64,000 nt of DNA from Ectopseudomonas chengduensis (GTDB lineage Bacteria; Pseudomonadota; Gammaproteobacteria; Pseudomonadales; Pseudomonadaceae). A model generated the notes under the pieces. That model did no database searches, was not told where the DNA came from, and saw only the letters and a list, made by a program, of their open reading frames with translations. This document shows positions 34,609-43,377 of this stretch, piece after piece (positions within the stretch are counted from its first letter, which is position 1; the number at the start of each line of letters is the position of its first letter). A program made the translations under genes and the position numbers. Location of the stretch: positions 124,001 through 188,000 of the forward strand of contig NZ_FMZQ01000007.1 of assembly GCF_900102635.1 (NCBI RefSeq). Reading direction: 5' to 3'.

Positions 34609-36813
34609 ATGAGTGATCTGGAAAAGAAGCTACTCAAGGTTGTTGACGACATTCTGGGTCCAGACGGCAAGTTGGTTTGGAGCCGCGAGGCTTATCACTA
34701 CAACCCGAAACAGCACGCTTACGCGCAAACGGTTGTCAGAGGTTTCTGCCGTTACCGGGAGGCTGATAATGCTGCTGCGGTGAACCTTCTCCAGGCAGCC
34801 ACAGGGACGGGTAAGTCGTTGGGCTATCTGGTTCCTGCCTTCGCGTATTCCGCGCTGACGGGGGAGCGAGTTCTGGTGTCGACCTTTACTCGGGCGCTTC
34901 AGCAACAAATCATTCAGAACGATGCGCCTAAAGCTCGGGACTGGATTCGGCAAGTAACGGGAACAGTTGTCACCTTCGCTAGACGTGTTGGCAGACAAAA
35001 CTACCTCTCCGAGTCAGCCTGTCGCGAGTATCTCGATAGGCTCACGGAGAGTCAGGAGTCAGCACCTGATGCCATTGAGTTTGTATCGAAAATGCTGGCT
35101 TGGATCGAGCAGAAAACGCAATCGCTGCCAACGCTGGAAGACTATCTGTTTGAGGTTGGCGAGGACGGCTCCGTGCTACCGGCCGGGATTGAGCGTGCCT
35201 CGTTGTGCCTGAATGCCAGCGCCCCGGCGGAGGAGTTGGAAAGCTACAGCCAAGGGCTAACCGAAACCTTCAATGCCGACGTTCTGATCGTAAACCATGC
35301 ATTGATGATGCTCGACGTTTCTCGCTGGGCAAGCATTATCGATGGTGGCGAGCGAAAAGCCACCATCCTGATCTGCGATGAGGCTGACCGCCTGGCAGAC
35401 GCGGCTGAGTCTGTGTTGAGTGCAGAAGTCTCGGTTCACAGGCTCAGCAAACTCACCAGTGAGATCGCGGATGCCTACGCACTTCCTGGTTTGCAACAGT
35501 CCGTGTCGAGCCTCTATAACGCAGTTATGGAGATTGACGCTGGTGAATCTAAGTTGGCTGTTTTGCCGGTCGAGGTTACTCAGCGGATCAATGGCGTACT
35601 CAAGGCACTTCGCCCCCATGTCGAACATTTCTGCGAAATGCTCGAATCCTCGCAGGCAGAGCTGGATGCAAAACCCAAGGCTGTCCTTGCCGAGTTCTGT
35701 GACAGCTATAACGACCTTGCTAGAGTAGCGAAGGCTGATCAGCAGGACGGAAACCTGAGCATTATTAGCTGGTCGCCTGTACGTCATTATCCTTCGCTCA
35801 GGGTCGGAAGGCCGGAGCCTGCGCGTATCATCACACGGCTTCTGGCCCCTCGCGACTGGGATGAAGGAGAGGTTGAGGGAGTTGCGCCGCCACGTAGTTA
35901 TCTCAGGGCAGCCCTGTTCACATCCGCAACGCTCGCTACTCCTGGTCGAACTCTGCCGATGGCTTTCGATGCTTTTGCCCAGACCATCGGCGTTATTCGG
36001 CATTGCCAGGCCGGCATGAATTATCCCATACACAATGTGACCGCAGACCTTTATCGCGTTTTCGACGCGCCGGAGGGCTTCGGGCACATGAGCTTTGTTC
36101 TGCCGGAGCCCTCTGCGCCTCTTCCGACTAACGTCGCCAGGGAGGATGACGACACTGCGATGCGATCAAATCCTGAATGGTTGGACTATGCGGCATCAAT
36201 GATTCGGGCTGCGGCATCCTCTGGCGGTAGGACGCTGGTGCTTACGCTTAGTCATGGGGACTCCAGCGAGTTGGAAAGACGCCTTAACGGCCTTGTTGGC
36301 CTCATCGTCGCTCGGAAAGGTGACTCGATGGGGGAGATTAAACAACAGTACCTGCGAACCGAGAGAGCTGTTTTGATATCGCCGAACGCTTGGGAGGGAA
36401 TCGATCTTCCAGGCAACGTGCAGAGTTTGGTGATCACTCGTATTCCCTTTGGTTCACTGAGTGGATTCCGGTTGAGCTTGATGGAAGTGAATCTGCGGCA
36501 TCGAGGATTTAGCGACGCCGGGATCGATAAGATCAAGTTTGACAGTCTCAATGCGCAGGCCCGACAGCGTTTTTCCCAAGGTCTCGGTCGAGGGATTCGT
36601 CGTCGTGATGATCGTGTTCGAGTGTGGATTGCTGATGGCCGTTTTCCCTATCCGGCAGAATTTGCTTCTTCTTTGGATGAGGTATTGATGACGCCTCGGG
36701 AACGGGTGCTCAAGAGCTTTGAGCACTGCATTCCTGCTCGCTTTGAGGATAATTTCAAAGCATCACGCTTGTTCCTAAAAACCGGCGATCTCTACACCCC
36801 GGAGCTTGTGTAA
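34609..36813 (+). CDS. csf4: Csf4 / DinG-type helicase of the type IV-A system
   Basis: A 734-residue superfamily 2 helicase of the XPD/DinG group. Walker A is ATGTGKS (residues 64-70), the DEAD box is ICDEADRL (near 256), TSATL is motif III-like, and QGLGRGIRRRDD is motif VI. The four-cysteine iron-sulphur site of cellular DinG is not evident, as is usual for Csf4. In type IV-A systems this 5'-3' helicase is recruited to the R-loop and is needed for interference, which silences or destabilises the target without a known nuclease. ATG after GAGGTGCAGTA; the stop overlaps csf3's start. Confidence 0.9.
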   Translation: MSDLEKKLLKVVDDILGPDGKLVWSREAYHYNPKQHAYAQTVVRGFCRYREADNAAAVNLLQAATGTGKSLGYLVPAFAYSALTGERVLVSTFTRALQQQIIQNDAPKARDWIRQVTGTVVTFARRVGRQNYLSESACREYLDRLTESQESAPDAIEFVSKMLAWIEQKTQSLPTLEDYLFEVGEDGSVLPAGIERASLCLNASAPAEELESYSQGLTETFNADVLIVNHALMMLDVSRWASIIDGGERKATILICDEADRLADAAESVLSAEVSVHRLSKLTSEIADAYALPGLQQSVSSLYNAVMEIDAGESKLAVLPVEVTQRINGVLKALRPHVEHFCEMLESSQAELDAKPKAVLAEFCDSYNDLARVAKADQQDGNLSIISWSPVRHYPSLRVGRPEPARIITRLLAPRDWDEGEVEGVAPPRSYLRAALFTSATLATPGRTLPMAFDAFAQTIGVIRHCQAGMNYPIHNVTADLYRVFDAPEGFGHMSFVLPEPSAPLPTNVAREDDDTAMRSNPEWLDYAASMIRAAASSGGRTLVLTLSHGDSSELERRLNGLVGLIVARKGDSMGEIKQQYLRTERAVLISPNAWEGIDLPGNVQSLVITRIPFGSLSGFRLSLMEVNLRHRGFSDAGIDKIKFDSLNAQARQRFSQGLGRGIRRRDDRVRVWIADGRFPYPAEFASSLDEVLMTPRERVLKSFEHCIPARFEDNFKASRLFLKTGDLYTPELV

Positions 36814-37487
36814 TGGCCATTCCCTTTAAGTTGGTTATCAAGCTGGCAACTCCTTTTGTTATGAGTAGGCCTCGCACAACGCTCGATAGCTTGCTTTCCG
36901 CAGCGGTGTTTCGTGAGTGCGGACTGATGGGGGCGGACACGATTCCCCATATTCCGCTTGAACAGGAATCTGGGATATTCAAGGGGAGCTGTGCATTCGT
37001 AGCAGGAAACTACTCCCACACTACTGTACAGCGAGTTATGAACCTTCGGGGTATCAATGACTTGTCTGAAGAGCACTTCGCACCCCAGTCCAAAGGTAAG
37101 GCTAAACGTTACCTGGCCATTGATGTGAAGCGAGGACCATATAAAGCAAATATGAGCAACTATGCGGGAATTGATGCGCGAACTGTGATCTTTTACGGTG
37201 TCGGTGATGCTGATCGAGTTGTTGAGTTGATACGTAACCACCTCCCTGGAATTGGACGTAGAGCCAATGCAGGAGCAGGTGAAATAGTCGATGTGAATTG
37301 GAAGCGCATGACAGAAGACTACTCGTGGATCACCCCAAGTGGCTTGCCAGCCAGGCCACTTCCATTGGCAGTGTGGAATAAAATCAGTGCTTTTCGGCCG
37401 GTGCCTGTTGCCGACCTGACGGTTAATGTCCCCTACTGGAATGGTGACCTGGTGTCTGCTGCCTATCCATTAGAACTGTCGGCGTAA
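36813..37487 (+). CDS. csf3: Csf3 (type IV-A Cas5-like subunit)
   Basis: A 224-residue Cas5-like protein. It begins with a RAMP strand (FKLVIKLATPFVMSRPRTTLD) and carries a glycine-rich loop, GRRANAGAGEIVDV, near residue 148. It should cap the 5' end of the crRNA next to Csf1. It overlaps dinG by one base and ends only 15 bp before the first array repeat, so the array is probably read from the same transcript. Base use looks more AT-rich than the flanks. Confidence 0.8.
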   Translation: MAIPFKLVIKLATPFVMSRPRTTLDSLLSAAVFRECGLMGADTIPHIPLEQESGIFKGSCAFVAGNYSHTTVQRVMNLRGINDLSEEHFAPQSKGKAKRYLAIDVKRGPYKANMSNYAGIDARTVIFYGVGDADRVVELIRNHLPGIGRRANAGAGEIVDVNWKRMTEDYSWITPSGLPARPLPLAVWNKISAFRPVPVADLTVNVPYWNGDLVSAAYPLELSA

Positions 37488-37502
37488 AGTCGTGTTCCGC
37501 AT

Positions 37503-38187
37503 GTCTACCACCGTGCGGGTGGTTTAGAGGAGCGCGCGAGAACATACAGGTCAGAGTTTTCCGCCGCGTAGGCGGCTTAGAAGGGCGATAGGTTTTCAAT
37601 TGGGCTTAACGCATCGATTACCGCCGCCTTGGCGGCTTGAGGGGAGCGGGAGCGCGACCAAGACAAGCCACAGCAGTTTGCCGCCGCGTAGGCGGGTTAG
37701 AAGTTCGCTGCTCTCGATCCGGGGACGCTTCACACGTTTGCCGCCGCGTAGGCGGCTTATAAGCAGTACCCCGACGTGCAGATCGTGATTAGCAGGTGTG
37801 CCGCCGAGTAGGTGGCTTGAAGGCGGAATGTCGGCGAGTCCTCCGGCGGCGACTCGTTTGCCGCCGCGTAGGCGGCTTAGAATAGGTCGCGACGTGGCAC
37901 TCGGCCACTCATCACGTTTGCCGCCGCATAGGCGGCTTTGAAGAGGTTGCTCCAGTCACCCTGCTCTCGCGCGTCGTTTGCCGGCGTATAGGCGGCTTAG
38001 AAGAAACGAGGCGGGCACCCCAACGAACACCTGGTGTTTACTGCCGAGTAGGCGGCTTAGAAGTGGCGCATGGATTCCATTACATCCCGCTCAACGTTTG
38101 CCGCCGCATAGGCGGCTTAGAAGAGCACGTGATTTGCGTTCTGCATCATTCCCCCCACCGTTATCCGCCGCGTAGGTGGCTTCATTT
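37503..38187 (+). CRISPR. Type IV-A CRISPR array, 12 degenerate repeats and 11 spacers
   Basis: Twenty-eight-base repeats start at 37503, 37556, then every 60 bp from 37616 to 38096, and at 38160. Nine spacers are 32 bp; the first is 25 and the last 36. The consensus is GTTT, stem GCCGCC, loop GCGTA, stem GGCGGC, tail TTAGAAG, which resembles type I-F repeats. No two repeats are identical and none equals the consensus. The stem is kept in all but 37976 (one mismatch), counting G-U pairs. The first repeat has ACCACC/GGTGGT, two fully compensated pairs. The tail fixes the direction as plus. Both end repeats are the most diverged. No leader of normal length and no cas1/cas2 exist. Confidence 0.95.
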
Positions 38188-38224
38188 TATCGCAGGGCAT
38201 GCGATGCCCAGGAGTTTAGCCAGC

Positions 38225-38437
38225 ATGATCCCTAATTTTATCAAGCGCCTCTTTCAGCGGCACCCGGCTGGAATTGTCGTCATTGGCACTGGCGGCCCTG
38301 GTCATCAGCTCGAAGAGGTCTGCCGTGACGGTGAGCTGGTCAAGGTCACCGGCAATTACGTCATTCCCAAGCTGGACTGGGAGGAGGCAGCTAAGGCCCT
38401 AGACACGCGGGCCGAGCCTGCTCGCGGCACCCGCTAA
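38225..38437 (+). CDS. Small hypothetical protein after the array
   Basis: A 70-residue protein (MIPNFIKRLFQRHPAGIVVIG start). The ATG is chosen because GGAG lies ten bases upstream, after the last repeat; longer frames run back into the array and are not coding. It is followed by a strong terminator, so it closes the csf transcript. Small RNA- or protein-binding roles are possible but unproven. Confidence 0.5.
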   Translation: MIPNFIKRLFQRHPAGIVVIGTGGPGHQLEEVCRDGELVKVTGNYVIPKLDWEEAAKALDTRAEPARGTR

Positions 38438-38456
38438 ACGTCTGCTGTATACACAG

Positions 38457-38486
38457 AGCCCGGATGGCGACCCCATCCGGGCTTTT
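38457..38486 (+). terminator. Rho-independent terminator
   Basis: An 11-bp perfect stem, AGCCCGGATGG (38457-38467) and CCATCCGGGCT (38473-38483), with a five-base loop and a TTTT run. It ends the csf-array-38225 transcription unit. Confidence 0.85.
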
Positions 38487-38507
38487 GCTTATTGTGCGCA
38501 CAGCTTG

Positions 38508-38559
38508 CAGGGTAATTTAAACTTGATAAAGAAACTCTAAATGAAGTATTATTACCCTG
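38508..38559 (+). promoter_or_regulatory. Shared promoter element, copy d, within an inverted repeat
   Basis: GGTAATTTAAACTTGATAAAG starts at 38511 and nearly repeats the element at 27443. CAGGGTAAT (38508-38516) and ATTACCCTG (38551-38559) form perfect 9-bp inverted arms round it. It would drive the 38587 gene and perhaps the 39007-43985 module. Confidence 0.55.
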
Positions 38560-38586
38560 TATTTTGGCTAACCGGGGATCGCTAGC

Positions 38587-38943
38587 GTGCGAGTTCAAGA
38601 CTACCGCGACATGACGGCTCAGATGTTTCGACTGGTGGATGACTGGTCAGCATGCGTTGATGAAGCGGAGCGCAGCGCCTGGCGAGTTCGCGTCGCAGGT
38701 TTCCGCAATGAATTCCAGCAAGCCGAGTGCCCGCGCGCCACTGACCGCGATCAGGAGATGCACGCTCTGGCGCTCCAGAAGCTCAATGCGGTGTATCAGC
38801 CGGCCAGTCCAGCGGTTATCGTTCTCGGCAGCGCTCCAAGCAGCTCTGGCCGCACCAGGGCGCAGAAGTACAACGCTTCCGCTTCACGCGCCGTTCGCCT
38901 TGGCAGGGCGGCCCGCTCAGCCAAGCGGCGAGGCTACTTCTGA
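38587..38943 (+). CDS. Hypothetical basic protein
   Basis: A 118-residue protein starting at GTG after ACCGGGGATCG. The C-terminus is strongly basic (SRAVRLGRAARSAKRRGYF), fit for nucleic-acid contact. First gene after promoter copy d. No family recognised. Confidence 0.45.
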   Translation: MRVQDYRDMTAQMFRLVDDWSACVDEAERSAWRVRVAGFRNEFQQAECPRATDRDQEMHALALQKLNAVYQPASPAVIVLGSAPSSSGRTRAQKYNASASRAVRLGRAARSAKRRGYF

Positions 38944-39006
38944 CCCTTCCTCGCGCAGCGAGCCCTGAGTACTGACTGAAGCGCATCCGAACAGAAGGCA
39001 TAGGAC

Positions 39007-42000
39007 ATGAACGATCTGACCACCAAGGAATCCCGCGATGAGTTCGAGCGCATTGAGCGCTTCCAGAGCCTTCAGTCCGGCGAGTACTGCACTGCGCGCG
39101 AGGATATCCCGGAGGAGGACATTCCTGCCGGCGAGACGCTGCTGATCCTTTCCATCGATTGGGTGGATGGCGCTGCGCACACGGTTACCTTGCGGGCACA
39201 CCCGCGCCATTACGGCCGCACCAAGAGCAAGCACAAGTTCCGGATCAAGGATTTCCTCGACAAGTTCGATCACGAACCAAGCGCTTCGCAAATTCGCGCG
39301 GCCGAGGTCAAGGAAGTGCAGGGTCGCGTGTTCGCGCTTCAACAGGAACTGGTCGACGTACAGGCCAGCCCGGAGAAGATGCAGCGCATCGTAGCGGAGG
39401 GCCTTGCAGCCGAATCTGCGAAGAAGCCAGGCGCAAACCCCGATAACCTGCCGGCCGTTATCCCTTCAGACGCACCGCCACCTTTAAACCTGGGGACTGC
39501 ACTGACCCGTGGCATCAATGAGACTTCAATTCGTGCCCTAACGATGCAGGCTGAGCATCATCTGGCGGTAGTGACGATCCAGAAGAACTGGATCACCAGC
39601 AAGTCGAATGAAATTACCCAAGCCATTAGTGCTATGACGCCGTACTTCGAGGAGCAGGGTGCAGCCGTTCTGGCCCAAACCGAAGAAATGCAGCGCTACG
39701 TCAAGAAGGTGGTGGACGGTATCGAATCGCTCCAGCTCTATGTCGGCAGCGAAGTCCACGTGGAAAAGGTGCGCGAAGGCAAAAGCGCCCCTGCCGGCGT
39801 GCCGCTGAGTATCATGCAAAGTAAGCTCATCATGGTTGAAGAGTTGTCGGTCTACGCTGACGTTACGCCGCGCACTGACATTGCGGCGCTTAAGCTGTTT
39901 CTGGAGCTGCTGGGCACTGAACAAGGCCTGGTCGATCAGATTTTTCCGACTGAGCGCTGCGTCGTCTGCATGGCCTCGAACAGGAAAGACATCACCTACT
40001 CCGATTCACTGGTCTCGATGGTGCGCAATATCGAGAACAAGAAGGTCTTTCTGCTCGTGCGTGACGGCGAGAACATCCACATGGTGTTGTCCCCGGTTGA
40101 AACGCATATCGGTGCTGATCGGCTGTTTCCGACCCGCGACGAGGTGGATCGTCTCTTTCGCGGTTTCGATGGAAGCGACATCACGTTCGACAGCCTGGAG
40201 TACACCAGCTCGCTTAAGAGCTTTGAGCGCCAGGCCCTGCACTACAAGCGTCTGCTTATCCTACTGTGCGGCCTCGATCATCGATTGAAGCTGTTCGGCG
40301 ACTTCTACGAAGGCCCGCAGGACTTCAGTTTCGTTTCGCTCGACTTCCAGGAAGCTCACTTCAACTTCATCCGCGACGATGATGCCTCGGCAATGATCAG
40401 TGGTGGCGAGCAGATCGAGGGTGTAATCAACTGGTTCTCTCGGATGAACCGTTACCTGGCCTCTGGGAGTCGTGTTCTTGGGCTTTGGGGTGAGGTCATT
40501 GACGAGAACTCTGCTCCAGGTGCCCATCGTATTCGTGCCCACTACTATGGGGAGCCTGATGTTCGCATTGCCTACCAGGATGGCAAGGACGTTTGCGTTG
40601 AGTTACCTGTCAGCCGTTTCTCCGACAACACGCCGACGAACGTGAAGGTCATGCCGAAGCGCTCAAGTCGTGAGCATACCTTCCAACTCATGCCCTACCT
40701 GGTGCTCGACGCAGTAGAGCCCGAGGAGATTCGGCACTACATCTACGACCGCAAGTCGCGTGTCGACCAGCTGTCCTACATCCGCATGTTCAAGCAGGCA
40801 CTGAGTTTTATTGAGGCCGAGCGCGCCGCAGAGGTCCCTGCACGCGCGCACCTGCGCGCCTCCCTGATTGCGGGTGGTGTTGTACCAAGCGAGGATGCCG
40901 AGGGGCTTGTAAGCCATGCTGTGCGCCTTTGGCGTGCCTCCAATCGTGGGGCAGCACTCCCTACCCTCGACCAGGGCTTTGATGCTCCAGGCTGGAAAGC
41001 ATTGATGGAAGTCATGTACCTGCTGGCGCATGCAGGCCGTGACCAACTCCACCGTGTTGAAGAGTTCGCTGCTCGGATTGATCTGGCTCCTCTCCGGCTG
41101 GTTGTGACCGGCAAAGGACAGCTGGTCCTGTATGCCGCGCCCAAGCCGGCCGAGCGCGATAATCGACTCACGCCCCACGTATGGGTGCATCGGATTGTGT
41201 TGCGCCTTGGGAAGCGGGCCGTGACTGAGCTGTACCGCAAGTGGGATCGCCTACCAAGCATGTCGGCATCCGAACAAACGGTGAAGCAGTTCGATGCCGC
41301 TGCCGACTGGCTGGGTTCGTTCTCCGGGTTTAAGTCGCAGGAGCAGAAGGACCAGGTACTCGCTAAATGTGAGCAGGGCGTTGAGTACCTGCGAGACCTG
41401 ATCGGCAACAAAGAGGCTTTTTCTAAGCTCGCTGCCCGTTACGCTGCCGTGCGCCAGAGCTGCATCCACCGCACCAAGCGTTCTTCCAGGGTACGGAGTC
41501 CTGTGCTGACCGTTCCGATAGGTGTTACTTGGGGTAAGAAGGATGGGAGCCGTGAACGGCTCTATGTACTGGCGCTACGGGCACATAATGCTGAGAGTTT
41601 CATTGCAGCGATTTCGCCGTCGTCAGAGTTCCGCGAGGCGTTCAAGCTGATCTTCGTGCAGGCCTTCGCTAACAAGGTAAGCAATGCGCGTGAGTACGAT
41701 GGATATCCATCTATGTCGCGGGTACTTTCGACCCTTGACCTAGTGTTGATTCCCCGCGAAGAGGCGCTGAAGCTCGATGACATCCCTCTGCATCATCCAG
41801 ATGCCATTCGGTATGAGAATGCGTACTACAGCAACAACTCATCGCGAGTGCCCACGCTGGATAAGTTGGTTCCAGAGTTCATCAGCTACAGGCCGGGTCG
41901 CATGAGCGTATGGCTTGCCGGCGGTCTTTCTGTCACTGAGCGCACGGGTCTCGACAGGATATTCGGCATTGAAGTCGACATTGAGAAGTACCAGCCAGGC

Positions 42001-42291
42001 TCGATTCATCAGTACAGCTTCTTCCGTGGCGCTATGGGCAACAAGTCACCCTACGAGGTGATCTATGTTGCCCTCGGCGAAGGCGAGAAGAGCCCGAGGT
42101 TGGACTTTGCTAATGACTACTCGGTGAGTGGGTCATCGAGGCAATGGCTGCTCCCCGAGGAGTTCACGGTTATCGAGGCTGAGCTTAACGCCGAGGAAGG
42201 CTTAATCCGTGGTGATGACCTGCCTGAAGGCATGCCACGGCTCGGATATGAAGGCCTCGGCTGTTGGTACAAGCTGTACAAGCCGAGTTGA
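39007..42291 (+). CDS. Giant 1094-residue protein of unknown function
   Basis: The largest gene in the window. No membrane segment or catalytic motif is evident. The first 130 residues have a beta-rich part (LILSIDWVDGAAHTVTLRAH) and a coiled-coil-like helix; residues 170-240 are helical; the C-terminal half mixes alpha and beta with many conserved-looking aromatic stretches. It is followed by an AAA+ ATPase gene 72 bp on (or 3 bp with an upstream GTG) and a YkgJ-like gene, a fixed-looking three-gene module. Large partner plus single AAA+ pairs often act as remodelling or defence machines; that role is inference. Confidence 0.55.
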   Translation: MNDLTTKESRDEFERIERFQSLQSGEYCTAREDIPEEDIPAGETLLILSIDWVDGAAHTVTLRAHPRHYGRTKSKHKFRIKDFLDKFDHEPSASQIRAAEVKEVQGRVFALQQELVDVQASPEKMQRIVAEGLAAESAKKPGANPDNLPAVIPSDAPPPLNLGTALTRGINETSIRALTMQAEHHLAVVTIQKNWITSKSNEITQAISAMTPYFEEQGAAVLAQTEEMQRYVKKVVDGIESLQLYVGSEVHVEKVREGKSAPAGVPLSIMQSKLIMVEELSVYADVTPRTDIAALKLFLELLGTEQGLVDQIFPTERCVVCMASNRKDITYSDSLVSMVRNIENKKVFLLVRDGENIHMVLSPVETHIGADRLFPTRDEVDRLFRGFDGSDITFDSLEYTSSLKSFERQALHYKRLLILLCGLDHRLKLFGDFYEGPQDFSFVSLDFQEAHFNFIRDDDASAMISGGEQIEGVINWFSRMNRYLASGSRVLGLWGEVIDENSAPGAHRIRAHYYGEPDVRIAYQDGKDVCVELPVSRFSDNTPTNVKVMPKRSSREHTFQLMPYLVLDAVEPEEIRHYIYDRKSRVDQLSYIRMFKQALSFIEAERAAEVPARAHLRASLIAGGVVPSEDAEGLVSHAVRLWRASNRGAALPTLDQGFDAPGWKALMEVMYLLAHAGRDQLHRVEEFAARIDLAPLRLVVTGKGQLVLYAAPKPAERDNRLTPHVWVHRIVLRLGKRAVTELYRKWDRLPSMSASEQTVKQFDAAADWLGSFSGFKSQEQKDQVLAKCEQGVEYLRDLIGNKEAFSKLAARYAAVRQSCIHRTKRSSRVRSPVLTVPIGVTWGKKDGSRERLYVLALRAHNAESFIAAISPSSEFREAFKLIFVQAFANKVSNAREYDGYPSMSRVLSTLDLVLIPREEALKLDDIPLHHPDAIRYENAYYSNNSSRVPTLDKLVPEFISYRPGRMSVWLAGGLSVTERTGLDRIFGIEVDIEKYQPGSIHQYSFFRGAMGNKSPYEVIYVALGEGEKSPRLDFANDYSVSGSSRQWLLPEEFTVIEAELNAEEGLIRGDDLPEGMPRLGYEGLGCWYKLYKPS

Positions 42292-42363
42292 GTTGTGGCC
42301 ATAGCGCGGAACAATCCAACCGGCGATGAGCCGGTTCGTAAACTGAACACGAGAATGATGACC

Positions 42364-43377
42364 ATGAACCAGATCGTACAGCCCGAGGGTGCAACCGAGG
42401 CCGTTTCTCCCGCCGAGCTGAAGAAGCGGCGTAAAGCGACCGATGCTGTGATCATCAAGATGATCCCGAAGCTGGTGGAGGCTTTTCAGTGGCGGGTTGA
42501 TGATCAGCTTCGTGAGGTTAGCCAGAAGTTGGTCGATGCTACCGAGGAGAACTATCCGTCGGTTCACCGTAGCCTGGAGCGTTTGCTGCGACAAACCATG
42601 GCCAAGCCGACGGCGCTTCCTCGCAAAGCCCCTGACAATCTTGTAGCACTGGAACAACCGCGCCTCTTGCTGGAAAAGGTTGTACTGAGCCCATCAGTTG
42701 AGCGGCAGGTGCTCGACATAATCGCCGAGAATCATCGGCAAGAGGAACTGGCTGCGTTTGATCTCGCGCCTCGGCATCGGGTGTTGCTTCATGGCGAGCC
42801 AGGAAATGGGAAAACTATGCTGGCCGAAGCTCTGGCCGGAGAATTGGGCGTTCCCTTTCTTCGGGTGAAGTACAGCGGCCTGATCGCGAGTCACCTCGGT
42901 GAGACCGGAAAAAACGTCGAGGCGATTTTCGACTATGCGGCTAGTGGCCCGTGTGTCGTCTTCCTGGATGAGTTCGACGGAGTGGGGATCAAGCGCGATC
43001 AGACCGGCGATGTTACCGAGATGCGTCGTGTGACTAACCAGCTACTGATTTCCCTGGATCGCCTTTCGCCGCACTGTATGTTCGTTGCCGCCACCAATAG
43101 CGTGCAACTTGTTGACGAAGCACTGCTTCGCCGTTTCGACTTCAAGGTCGAGATCACAGCCCCTGACACCGAGCGCTGCTTGCGCATTGCACAGATGGAA
43201 CTCGCAAGGGAGAGGACGCCTGGTAAGGACGTTACCCACCTGGCGGATCAGATAGCCAAATTGGGGCTGAAGAACCTAAATGAGGTGGTGAACCTTTGCC
43301 GGCAGATTCGTCGGGACCTGGTGTTGAACGACGGCGCTGGTGTAGCCGATATCGTCCAGAGTGTTCAACGAGCATGA
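42364..43377 (+). CDS. AAA+ ATPase of the 1094-residue protein module
   Basis: A 337-residue protein with a classical AAA domain like those of FtsH and proteasomal ATPases. Walker A is GEPGNGKT (residues 144-151), the pore-like segment is KYSGLIASHLGETGKN, Walker B is VVFLDEFDG (near 200), and ATNSVQLVDEALLRRFD holds sensor 1 and the arginine finger. A helical N-terminal region probably binds the substrate or partner. No protease domain is fused. Starts at GTG 42295 or ATG 42355 are also possible. It overlaps the next gene by ATGA. Confidence 0.8.
   Translation: MNQIVQPEGATEAVSPAELKKRRKATDAVIIKMIPKLVEAFQWRVDDQLREVSQKLVDATEENYPSVHRSLERLLRQTMAKPTALPRKAPDNLVALEQPRLLLEKVVLSPSVERQVLDIIAENHRQEELAAFDLAPRHRVLLHGEPGNGKTMLAEALAGELGVPFLRVKYSGLIASHLGETGKNVEAIFDYAASGPCVVFLDEFDGVGIKRDQTGDVTEMRRVTNQLLISLDRLSPHCMFVAATNSVQLVDEALLRRFDFKVEITAPDTERCLRIAQMELARERTPGKDVTHLADQIAKLGLKNLNEVVNLCRQIRRDLVLNDGAGVADIVQSVQRA

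Noticed and set aside
35257..36087. Minus-strand frame of 276 codons
   Set aside because: It is the shadow of the dinG/csf4 gene, which has all helicase motifs.
37600..38175. Open frames across the CRISPR array
   Set aside because: They arise from the repeated 60-bp unit and have repeat-encoded Pro/Arg motifs; not genes.
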